Source of the DNA: Synergistaceae bacterium
GTDB lineage: Bacteria > Synergistota > Synergistia > Synergistales > Aminobacteriaceae
Reading direction: 5' to 3'
Length of the DNA stretch: 12,107 nt
Assembly: GCA_031270755.1 (NCBI GenBank)
Contig: JAISWV010000080.1
Span: forward strand, 1-12,107
In this document: piece after piece, positions 1-5,643 of the stretch
Layout: every line of letters starts with the position of its first letter
Numbering within the stretch: position 1 is the stretch's first letter
Made by a program: the position numbers and the translations under genes
The notes under the pieces: model-generated
The model's database searches: none
The model's input: only the letters and a program-made list of their open reading frames with translations
Told to the model about the DNA's origin: nothing

Positions 1-306
1 GAACTTGTGCAGCCCCTCCAGAATGCGTTTGTACTTGTTGGGGTCGTCGATTTTCGATATCTTGACCCGGCTGTGCCCCGCGTCGCTGCCCGCGAAAGCG
101 GAGTTCACGTGATCGATACGCTCTTCGTCCAAGAGCACCAGTTTGTCGAACTCCACCAAATTGTAAAGCCCCGCGTAGCCGCTGGGAATGATGTAACTCC
201 CGATCCCTCGGGACAAAGCGACCTTTGCCGCTCCGCGCACCACGGCGTTGAGCCCGCCGCAATCTCCTCCCGACGTGATGATTCCGATGTTCTTCATTTT
301 ACCCAT
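1..306 (-). CDS. 6-phosphofructokinase, N-terminal part (cut by window edge)
   Basis: Only the first 102 codons are present; the gene continues beyond base 1. The N-terminus reads as a Rossmann-type phosphofructokinase: a short lead (MGKMKNIGIITS), then the nucleotide-binding glycine motif GGDCGGLNAVVRG at about residues 13-25, and a GYAGLYNL stretch matching the GYxGLY segment of PfkA. It would phosphorylate fructose 6-phosphate to the 1,6-bisphosphate in the cytoplasm. The family usually has GGDxPG, so glycine in place of proline is a variant. The GGDG motif that helps separate ATP-dependent from pyrophosphate-dependent enzymes lies just outside the window, so the phosphoryl donor cannot be judged. 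I chose ATG at 306 because AGGAC sits about 8 nt upstream; a second ATG three codons in (297) is possible. The gene is divergent from codY. Confidence 0.85.
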   Translation of the reverse strand, partial: MGKMKNIGIITSGGDCGGLNAVVRGAAKVALSRGIGSYIIPSGYAGLYNLVEFDKLVLLDEERIDHVNSAFAGSDAGHSRVKISKIDDPNKYKRILEGLHKF

Positions 307-450
307 TTGTTTGTCCTGCCCTTCATGATAAGAAAATAATAGTACATTTTATAACATAATTACGAACGAAAAACATACTTTCAATTCAATGTCAACAACT
401 CAATCGATCCCTCGATCGATCCTTTCTCGACGGCTCGACGTTCCGGAGGC

Positions 451-468
451 CGTCAATCTGACGTTTTT
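451..468 (+). terminator. Small intrinsic-terminator-like hairpin
   Basis: CGTCA-ATC-TGACG followed directly by TTTTT. The stem is only 5 bp with a 3-nt loop, so it would be weak. No plus-strand gene that it could end is visible upstream in the window. Confidence 0.3.
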
Positions 469-546
469 CACTGGTGTTTTCAGAATGAGAGACTCGTCAG
501 GGCTCGGAGAATTTTTTCGTGGATACGTAATTTTATCCAATTGCAT

Positions 547-561
547 AATTTTTATAAAAAA
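547..561 (+). promoter_or_regulatory. AT palindrome, weak CodY-box-like site
   Basis: AATTTTTATAAAAAA matches 11 of 15 positions of the Firmicutes CodY box AATTTTCWGAAAATT. It contains the perfect 12-bp palindrome TTTTTATAAAAA and lies just upstream of the -35 of the codY promoter. AT-rich sequence gives such matches easily, so this is the weaker of the two candidate sites. Confidence 0.25.
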
Positions 562-565
562 ACTA

Positions 566-596
566 TTGACCCTAATCTTACATTATAGTTTATACT
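566..596 (+). promoter_or_regulatory. Candidate sigma-70-type promoter for codY
   Basis: TTGACC (566-571) is followed by TTTATA at 589 (17-bp spacing) or TATACT at 591-596 (19-bp spacing). The AT-rich upstream tract at 545-565 could act as an UP element. A start near 603 would give a leader of about 125 nt before the GTG start at 729. Confidence 0.6.
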
Positions 597-655
597 GCGG
601 GACCAATAAGATAAAACGTACTTTAACGATTATAGTCACTTTAGAAACTTTAGGA

Positions 656-670
656 AATTTATTGAAAATC
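656..670 (+). promoter_or_regulatory. Candidate CodY box in the codY leader
   Basis: AATTTATTGAAAATC matches 12 of 15 positions of the CodY consensus AATTTTCWGAAAATT (mismatches at positions 6, 7 and 15), counted by eye. It lies about 60-75 bp downstream of the likely -10 and 43 bp before the ribosome site, where bound CodY could block elongation. The DNA-reading helices of the encoded CodY look fully conserved, so recognition of the standard box is reasonable. Autoregulation is an inference. Confidence 0.45.
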
Positions 671-728
671 TATTGCGTTTGCCGTCAAATTCGGCATGAC
701 GCGAAGAAATATAAAGGAGGAAAGAAAA

Positions 729-1610
729 GTGGGAAAAAAGATTCAGAGCGAGAGTGTGGATGACGTGAGCGCGGTTTGTGAGGTTTCGATGAGTGAAGTC
801 GTCCGTGAGAGTGGTGTGCTGGAAGAGCTGCTTGAAAAAATCCGTCAAACCGGAAGAGCGTTTCAGCATCGCAAAAACGGGGAAATCCTGGATTATGGGA
901 AACTTGCTCGGGTGTTGTCCGAGACCCTGGACTCCAATGTGTACATGCTGAACAAAGAGGGGAAAGTTTTGGGACATGCCTGGGTGCCTGGTTATTCTTC
1001 ACGGACGTTTTCCGACATGATCAAAGAGAGCGCCGTGCTGCCGGCTCCGCTGACGGAGAGGGCGAACTACTGCAGCGAATCTCAGATCGACGACGAAGAC
1101 GCCTGTTTGTTCGACAAGGACGCCAACAAAAAGCACCCGAACCAACACCTCATGTATGTCCCCATCTACGCGTCGACCGAGCGCCTGGGCACCGTGGTTC
1201 TCGTGCGCTCCAACAACCTCTTCAAAATAAGGGACATTCTGATGGCGGAATATCTCGGGACTTTGGTGGGTATCGAAATGCTGCACGACACGAATAGAAG
1301 CATAGAAAAACGCTCCCGCGACTATTCGTCTGTTCAAATGGCGATGAGGGCTCTTTCTTATTCCGAAGTGGAGTCGATCAAGCATCTCATGGAAGACCTG
1401 GACGGGCTCGAGGGAATAGCCATCGCCAGCAAGGTGGCCGATAGAGTCGGAGTGACCCGAAGCGTCATCGTGAACGCGCTTCGCAAACTCGAAAGCGCGG
1501 GATTGATCGAAAGCCGCAGTCTTGGAATGAAAGGAACTTATATTAAAGTCCTGAGTCCTCTTTTCGCGAAGGAGTTGGGCGAGCCGACCGCGGGCCGCAT
1601 TGCCTATTGA
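729..1610 (+). CDS. codY: CodY-family global transcriptional regulator (GTG start)
   Basis: Recognised as CodY, the repressor that senses branched-chain amino acids and GTP and ties metabolism to nutrient status. The C-terminal winged helix-turn-helix (about residues 231-275) is near-identical to the Firmicutes proteins: ADRVGVTRSVIVNALRKLES, then ESRSLGMKGTYIKVL. A GAF-type sensor domain spans about residues 55-185 (LDSN, ERLGT, AEYLGTLVG). The start is GTG at 729, 8 nt after a perfect AAAGGAGG (713-720); the in-frame ATG at 696 has no ribosome site. This gives 293 residues against about 259 in Bacillus subtilis, the excess being mostly a ~30-residue acidic N-terminal extension. Against the Bacillus isoleucine pocket as I recall it, Arg61 appears kept (R92) but Phe71 becomes Leu (L104), Val96 becomes Cys (C126) and Pro99 becomes Asp (D129), so effector specificity may differ. 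The neighbouring hydroxybutyrate module is convergent. Confidence 0.93.
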   Translation: MGKKIQSESVDDVSAVCEVSMSEVVRESGVLEELLEKIRQTGRAFQHRKNGEILDYGKLARVLSETLDSNVYMLNKEGKVLGHAWVPGYSSRTFSDMIKESAVLPAPLTERANYCSESQIDDEDACLFDKDANKKHPNQHLMYVPIYASTERLGTVVLVRSNNLFKIRDILMAEYLGTLVGIEMLHDTNRSIEKRSRDYSSVQMAMRALSYSEVESIKHLMEDLDGLEGIAIASKVADRVGVTRSVIVNALRKLESAGLIESRSLGMKGTYIKVLSPLFAKELGEPTAGRIAY

Positions 1611-1652
1611 CGGCGTTTTGAAATGCGCCTCGAGAGAAAGAGTGACGAGAAC

Positions 1653-1688
1653 GACAAGCTCCCGGTCGTGGTGGACCGGGAGCTCGTC
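1653..1688. terminator. Strong hairpin between convergent codY and CoA-transferase genes
   Basis: A perfect 11-bp stem (AGCTCCCGGTC 1657-1667 with GACCGGGAGCT 1674-1684, 6-nt loop), extended by 3 bp (GAC/GTC) beyond a one-base mismatch. It sits about 45 bp after codY and 35 bp after the CoA-transferase stop. Neither strand has a proper U-tract, so it may stop or protect both transcripts rather than act as a classic intrinsic terminator. Confidence 0.5.
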
Positions 1689-1721
1689 ATTGGGCAAAAC
1701 TATAAAGGCCGCGCCTTGTCT

Positions 1722-2375
1722 TTATGACATTTTTTTCAAGTCATCGGAAATGACGAGTTCGGCTTCTGTGGCCTCCTGTATTTGCTTTACGGTGAATTCG
1801 GGGTTGTATTCCTTTAAAACCAGCCCCTTGGGAGTCACCTCCAGCACGCCCATCTCGGTGACGATCAGGTCGACGCAGTTGATGGCGGTGAGGGGAAGGC
1901 TGCATTTCTTCAAAATTTTGTAGCTCCCCTTGGCGGTGTGCTCCATTGCCACGATCACTTTTTTGGCCCCCACGACGAGGTCCATGGCGCCCCCCATTCC
2001 CGGCACTTTTTTACCGGGAATGATCCAGTTGGCCAGGTTGCCTTCTTGGTCGACCTCCAACGCGCCCAGGATCGTGCAGTCTACATGGCCTCCCCGAATC
2101 AAGCCAAAACTGACGGTGGAGTCGATGTAGGCTCCTGTGGGGCTGGCTACGGCCGGCTGCCCCCCTGCGTCGGTTATGTGTATCGGGTCGGCCGTCTCGG
2201 GCGTGGGTTTCGTTCCCGTGCCGATGATGCCGTTTTCAGATTGTAAAACGAGGTTGACGCCCTCGGGCAGGTAAGAAGGAACCATCGTGGGCAGCCCAAT
2301 ACCCAGGTTGACGACGTCGCCGTCTTTGAGTTCTTTCGCCACACGCGCGGCGATGACCGATTTTGCGTTTTCCAT
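1722..2375 (-). CDS. atoA: 3-oxoacid CoA-transferase, subunit B (AtoA/ScoB type)
   Basis: The beta subunit of a family I CoA-transferase moves CoA between acyl-CoA donors and 3-oxoacids such as acetoacetate, via a glutamyl-CoA thioester. The signature SENG, containing the catalytic glutamate (E47), is followed by GTGTKPTPETADP, GGHVDCTILGALEVD and IPGKKVPGMGGAMDLV. The length of 217 residues is typical for the B subunit. ATG at 2375 is preferred over an ATG ten codons upstream, because GGAGGAGG lies about 9 nt before it and it begins 1 nt after the subunit A stop, implying coupled translation. Butyrate- and acetoacetate-preferring members cannot be told apart by motif; the adjacent hydroxybutyrate dehydrogenase favours acetoacetate. 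It is the last gene of the minus-strand module. Confidence 0.92.
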   Translation of the reverse strand: MENAKSVIAARVAKELKDGDVVNLGIGLPTMVPSYLPEGVNLVLQSENGIIGTGTKPTPETADPIHITDAGGQPAVASPTGAYIDSTVSFGLIRGGHVDCTILGALEVDQEGNLANWIIPGKKVPGMGGAMDLVVGAKKVIVAMEHTAKGSYKILKKCSLPLTAINCVDLIVTEMGVLEVTPKGLVLKEYNPEFTVKQIQEATEAELVISDDLKKMS

Positions 2376-2376
2376 G

Positions 2377-3066
2377 TTATTGAGCCTCCTCCGGTACGAC
2401 GACATAATCCACGAGCACGCCGAATGTGACGATGTCTTCAGGGGCGATCCCGCCTATTTCCACAACGTGTTCAGCCTCCGCAATGACGGTATCCGCGGCG
2501 GTGGCCATCACCTCGCTGAAGTTGCGGGTGGTCCCTTTGTACCAAACATTCCCCGACTTGTCGATTTTATAGCCGCTGATCAGCGCGAAATCGGCACGAA
2601 GAGGCCGCTCCAGCAAATAGGTGCGTCCGTCGATTTCTACCTTGCTGTGAACGTGTTCCCCTTGTTCTACAATGGTCCCCACGCCGGTAGGCGTGAGTAC
2701 GCCACCCAATCCGGCGCCGCCCGCGCGGATCATCTCGGCCATGCTGCCCTGCGGAATCAAAACCACTTCCAGCGTGCCCTCGTTCATCTGCTGCGCCACA
2801 TCCGGGTTGAGCCCCACGTGGGTGGCGAACATTTTTTTGACCTGTTTGTTGTGGATGAGTTTCGCGACGCCGTAAAATTCGCTTCCATCAGGGCCGTTGA
2901 ACATGGCGCCGTCATTGGAGATCATCGTGAGGTTCTTTGTGCCCAGCTTCGCCAGCTCGGCAATGACTTTGTGCGCGTTGCCGCAGCCCATAAAACCGCC
3001 GAACATGATGGAAGCACCTTCCGGAATCAGCGCAGCCGCCTCTTTGGGAGAAATAAATTTTGGCAT
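2377..3066 (-). CDS. atoD: 3-oxoacid CoA-transferase, subunit A (AtoD/ScoA type)
   Basis: The alpha subunit, 229 residues, is of usual length for the family. It shows the N-terminal glycine loop GGFMGCGN (residues 23-30), then LTMISNDGA, the QMNEGTLEVVLIPQGSMAEMIRAGG block (quoted here in part: IPQGSMAEMIR), GAGLGGVLTPTGVGT, and a YLLERPLRADFALI block. All are standard for AtoD, ScoA and the bacterial acetate CoA-transferase A subunits. With subunit B it would form the cytoplasmic enzyme that activates acetoacetate to acetoacetyl-CoA at the expense of acetyl-CoA, succinyl-CoA or another acyl-CoA. AAAGGA lies about 9 nt upstream of the ATG. A terminator-like hairpin stands between this gene and the permease, so the CoA-transferase pair may also have its own transcript. 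Confidence 0.92.
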   Translation of the reverse strand: MPKFISPKEAAALIPEGASIMFGGFMGCGNAHKVIAELAKLGTKNLTMISNDGAMFNGPDGSEFYGVAKLIHNKQVKKMFATHVGLNPDVAQQMNEGTLEVVLIPQGSMAEMIRAGGAGLGGVLTPTGVGTIVEQGEHVHSKVEIDGRTYLLERPLRADFALISGYKIDKSGNVWYKGTTRNFSEVMATAADTVIAEAEHVVEIGGIAPEDIVTFGVLVDYVVVPEEAQ

Positions 3067-3144
3067 TTTATCAATCCTTTCATATCAATATTAACCCTCA
3101 ATATTACTTGCTAACTCGCCAACATCGCCGAACACACCACAGAA

Positions 3145-3176
3145 AGCATAGGACTCTCCCACCAAGGTCCTATGCT
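3145..3176 (-). terminator. Hairpin between permease and CoA-transferase genes
   Basis: A perfect 10-bp stem, AGCATAGGAC (3145-3154) with GTCCTATGCT (3167-3176), around a 12-nt loop, 80 bp downstream of the permease stop. The minus-strand transcript continues with UUCUGUGG, which is only mildly U-rich. It is probably a partial terminator or an RNA-processing/stabilising hairpin that sets the ratio between upstream and downstream genes. Confidence 0.5.
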
Positions 3177-3257
3177 ATTTCATTTTGCCATTCGCTATGA
3201 CTTTGTCAAGAGTTTTTACCCAAATCAAGTAAGCCAGTCAAACCCGGTCAAACAAGT

Positions 3258-4547
3258 TCAAAACACCAAAGCAAGTATCAAAGAGGCGATCAGAGGCATG
3301 ATGCAGGTGGTCACACAGACGTCGCCGTAGGATTCTTTGTGCGTGCAGTGGGCCACGGCCAGCAGGGTCAGGACCGCCCCGTTGTGGGGGAGCGTGTCCA
3401 ATCCGCCGGAGGAGATGGACGCGATACGGTGCAGGAGCTCCGGGCTCATGCCGATCTCCAGCGCTTTTGCCATATACTGGGGGCCCAAGGCGTTCAGGGC
3501 GATGGACATACCCCCCGACGCGGACCCCGTGGCGCCGGCCAGAACGTTGACGGCCACCGCCTCGGAGAACAGGATGCTGCCCGGCATGTTCATCATGGCG
3601 GCGGTAAGGGTGGCGAACCCCGGGACCACCTTCACCACCGAGCCGAATCCCACAGCGGCCGAGGTGTTCATGATGGCGCTCAAAGAGCCGTTGGCGCCTT
3701 CGCTGATGGAAGGAAGGAGGATTTTCCACTGCTGAAGGTTCATGACGCAGCAGACCAGAATACCGCCCAGCAGGGAGACGACAATGTGCTGTTTGAAGAC
3801 GTTGAGCAGGACGACGACCGTAATGATGGGAAGCAGTCCGGACAACCAGTGCCAGCTGGGCAGCAAGCTGCGGTCGGACGCGGCTTCGATAAATTTCGGG
3901 TCCTCCACGAAACCGCGCCCCTCTTTACGGGCTTTGCGGGCGCGCCATTCCAGCCACCAATAGCCGGGGATGCCCATGAGAACCATGCCTGCAACGGACA
4001 TGAGAGGCGCGGCCATGGGGGTGGTACCGTAAAACTGCATCGGAATCAGGTTTTGAATTTGGGGAGTGCCGGGGACAGACGTCATGGTTATGCCGAAAGC
4101 GCCGAAGGCAATGGCTCCGGGCAGGAGGGTGCGGGGCAAATTAGCCGCCCGATAAATGGCATACCCCATGGGATAGATGACGAAAACCACGACAAACAGC
4201 GATATACCGCCGTAGGTCATCAGCATGCAGGGAAGCACCACGGCCAAGACCGCCCGCTTGTCGCCGATGAGTTTGATGAGCGCCTCGGCCAAAGAACGGG
4301 CCGAGCCCGTCATATCCATGACCTTGCCGTACACGGCTCCCAGGAAAAACGCCGGAAACCAAAGGACGACGTAACCGGACAACCCTTGCATGTAGTCTTT
4401 GAGATAGGAGTCGAGAATATTCAGTTCACCCAGCGCGGCAACCACCATGGCGCACGCCGGAGCCACCCAGATGATGGAATGACCTCGGTAGGCGAGGTAC
4501 ATCAATAGAAACAACCCCACAAAAATACCAATCAAAGATATATTCAT
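3258..4547 (-). CDS. GntP-family permease, probable D-3-hydroxybutyrate transporter
   Basis: A polytopic inner-membrane protein of 429 residues with about a dozen hydrophobic segments (first at residues 3-20, last at 412-428). The GntP family is recognisable from SVPGTPQIQN (157-166) followed by a FYGT element, the LTYGGIS-like MLMTYGGISLF block (109-118), and a C-terminal GGLDTLPHNGAV motif (381-391). GntP members are proton symporters for gluconate, related sugar acids, and in some lineages D-3-hydroxybutyrate. The gene sits between hydroxybutyrate dehydrogenase and a 3-oxoacid CoA-transferase, so 3-hydroxybutyrate (or a similar short hydroxy or keto acid) is the inferred substrate. ATG at 4547 follows AAGGAGGAGG closely; an upstream in-frame ATG at 4574 lies before that site and was rejected. 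Confidence 0.88.
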   Translation of the reverse strand: MNISLIGIFVGLFLLMYLAYRGHSIIWVAPACAMVVAALGELNILDSYLKDYMQGLSGYVVLWFPAFFLGAVYGKVMDMTGSARSLAEALIKLIGDKRAVLAVVLPCMLMTYGGISLFVVVFVIYPMGYAIYRAANLPRTLLPGAIAFGAFGITMTSVPGTPQIQNLIPMQFYGTTPMAAPLMSVAGMVLMGIPGYWWLEWRARKARKEGRGFVEDPKFIEAASDRSLLPSWHWLSGLLPIITVVVLLNVFKQHIVVSLLGGILVCCVMNLQQWKILLPSISEGANGSLSAIMNTSAAVGFGSVVKVVPGFATLTAAMMNMPGSILFSEAVAVNVLAGATGSASGGMSIALNALGPQYMAKALEIGMSPELLHRIASISSGGLDTLPHNGAVLTLLAVAHCTHKESYGDVCVTTCIMPLIASLILALVF

Positions 4548-4608
4548 TTTCCTCCTCCTTATGTGGTGTGGCATCGTACATCACAAAGCTCTCATTGCAG
4601 GCACGAAA

Positions 4609-4630
4609 ATGGATATATTATGGATATATT
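4609..4630. repeat. Two tandem copies of an 11-bp unit
   Basis: ATGGATATATT occurs twice head to tail (4609-4619, 4620-4630), about 60-80 bp upstream of the permease start in the 178-bp gap after the dehydrogenase gene. On the minus strand it gives two ATATATCCAT units next to TTGATT, so it could be part of a promoter or a double binding site. No function is shown. Confidence 0.6.
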
Positions 4631-4725
4631 GCGGTAATCAATCATCAATCTTTCATAACGACAAACGAAGGGCATTGCACAGTACCTTGTTCGCCGGTGA
4701 CAACCCAGGCGAAGCGCACTCTCGC

Positions 4726-5487
4726 TTAACCCGCAGTCCACCCGCCGTCTACCGGGATCGCCGCGCCTGTAATGGAGTCTGCCGCAGGCGAGCACAAGAA
4801 TTTGGCAACGTCCGCAACAGTTTTAGGTTCCAGTAATTTCTTGATGCTGGACTTGACCAACATGATATTGGAGACGACTTCCTCTTCGCTGATTCCATGT
4901 GATTTTGCTTGATCTGCGATTTGATTGTCCACTAAAGGGGTACGCACATAGGACGGGCAGATGGAGTTGACGGTGATACCAAAGGGGCCGCCTTCCAGTC
5001 CTGTGGTTTTTGTGAGGCCCATCAAACCATGTTTGGCCGAGACATAGGCCGATTTGAATTCGGAGGCGACCAGACCGTGAATCGAGTTCAGGTTGATGAT
5101 ACGTCCCCATCCGTTCTGTTTCATGGAAGGCCAAACGTACTTGGTGAGGTTGAAGGGAGCTGTAAGCATCAGCGCAATGATAAAGTCCCAGCGGTCCTCC
5201 GGAAACTGATCGATGGGAGCCACTGTCTGCACGCCTGCTACGTTTACAAGGATATCCACCCGCTTGAATTTTTCGAGAGTGAAGTCCACCAGTCCCCTGC
5301 ACCCTTCCCGCTTGGTCAAATCCACCGGAAAATAACTTTGGCCGATTTTCTCCGACTCCTCTTTGAGCTTTGCTTCACTCACATCGGCCATTACAACTTT
5401 GGCGCCGTCTTTGGCGAATTCCTGCGCAACGCTCAACCCGATACCACTGGCAGCGCCTGTTACAATCGTTACCTTATCCTTCAACAT
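4726..5487 (-). CDS. bdhA: D-3-hydroxybutyrate dehydrogenase (SDR family)
   Basis: A classical short-chain dehydrogenase of 253 residues that interconverts D-3-hydroxybutyrate and acetoacetate with NAD(H). The cofactor motif TGAASGIG is at 10-17 and the acidic D35 (MADVS) favours NAD. NVAG is at 82-85. The catalytic set is S135, Y148 and K152. Residues that bind the substrate carboxylate in Pseudomonas 3-hydroxybutyrate dehydrogenase (Q94, H144, K152, Q196, recalled) are all present at a constant offset of 7: Q87, H137 (SIHGLVAS), K145 and Q189 (VRTPLVDNQI). The protein ends in the family's VDGGWTAG. This makes the specific assignment much firmer than a generic SDR call. ATG at 5487 has GGAGGAGG 12 nt upstream, a slightly long spacing, but it gives the canonical N-terminus MLKDKV. 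It is the first gene of the hydroxybutyrate module. Confidence 0.93.
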   Translation of the reverse strand: MLKDKVTIVTGAASGIGLSVAQEFAKDGAKVVMADVSEAKLKEESEKIGQSYFPVDLTKREGCRGLVDFTLEKFKRVDILVNVAGVQTVAPIDQFPEDRWDFIIALMLTAPFNLTKYVWPSMKQNGWGRIINLNSIHGLVASEFKSAYVSAKHGLMGLTKTTGLEGGPFGITVNSICPSYVRTPLVDNQIADQAKSHGISEEEVVSNIMLVKSSIKKLLEPKTVADVAKFLCSPAADSITGAAIPVDGGWTAG

Positions 5488-5537
5488 GAGCAGACCATAC
5501 CTCCTCCTTATTTGTTTCCTTCTGTGATGAAGTATTA

Positions 5538-5553
5538 ATGACGGATGTGTCAT
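5538..5553. promoter_or_regulatory. Inverted repeat in the dehydrogenase leader
   Basis: ATGAC-6 nt-GTCAT, a perfect 5-bp dyad about 25-40 nt downstream of the expected transcription start of the bdh promoter. Together with the GACA-CGAA-TGTC dyad at 5598-5609, which overlaps the -35, it is a candidate operator. The regulator is unknown, and neither site resembles the CodY box. Confidence 0.35.
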
Positions 5554-5582
5554 GTAAATTCGTACCATGCAATGAGGAGTCA

Positions 5583-5611
5583 ATTGTAAAATATTACGAC
5601 ACGAATGTCAA
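5583..5611 (-). promoter_or_regulatory. Near-consensus promoter for the hydroxybutyrate module
   Basis: On the minus strand TTGACA (5611-5606), exactly 17 bp, then TACAAT (5588-5583): a perfect -35 and a 5-of-6 -10. The predicted start is near 5576, leaving about 90 nt of leader before the bdh ATG. A GACA/TGTC dyad (5598-5609) overlaps the -35, so such a strong promoter may be held down by a repressor. Confidence 0.8.
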
Positions 5612-5618
5612 CAAGATT

Positions 5619-5640
5619 AAAAATCCCTCATTGAGAATGA
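5619..5640 (-). terminator. Terminator-like hairpin after the LsrF-type gene
   Basis: On the minus strand TCATT-CTC-AATGA (extendable by a U-G pair), then GGGATTTTT. The stem is short but is followed by five T, and it lies directly after the stop at 5644 and just ahead of the bdh promoter. Confidence 0.45.
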
Positions 5641-5643
5641 ATA

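Larger units (their letters stand above)
307..728. other. Divergent pfk/codY intergenic region
   Basis: About 420 bp without a convincing gene separate the phosphofructokinase start (306, minus) from the regulator start (729, plus). A possible reading frame over part of it has no ribosome site and no protein-like composition. It holds AT-rich sequence before pfk (around 331-360), two short duplications (TCGATC units at 403-420; CTCGACG at 426-432 and 434-440), a small hairpin followed by five T (451-468), a promoter (566-596), and CodY-box-like palindromes (547-561, 656-670). A CTTTAR hexamer recurs at 621, 639 and 648 (spacings 18 and 9). A 5-bp hairpin (TGCCG/CGGCA, about 680-695) lies just upstream of the codY ribosome site. 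Confidence 0.6.

Noticed and set aside
696..728. Upstream ATG as the codY start
   Set aside because: No Shine-Dalgarno precedes it; the perfect AAAGGAGG at 713-720 lies inside the would-be gene and serves the GTG at 729.
389..763. Open frame of 124 codons overlapping the codY leader
   Set aside because: It has no ribosome site, low-complexity AT-derived residues, overlaps the promoter and CodY-box sites, and runs into codY out of frame.
2376..2405. Longer start for CoA-transferase subunit B
   Set aside because: The extra ten residues would overlap subunit A, and GGAGGAGG fits ATG 2375.
3339..4508. 389-codon open frame on the plus strand opposite the permease
   Set aside because: It is a shadow of the GC-rich membrane-protein gene: very rich in His, Gly, Asp and Arg, no ribosome site, no domain.
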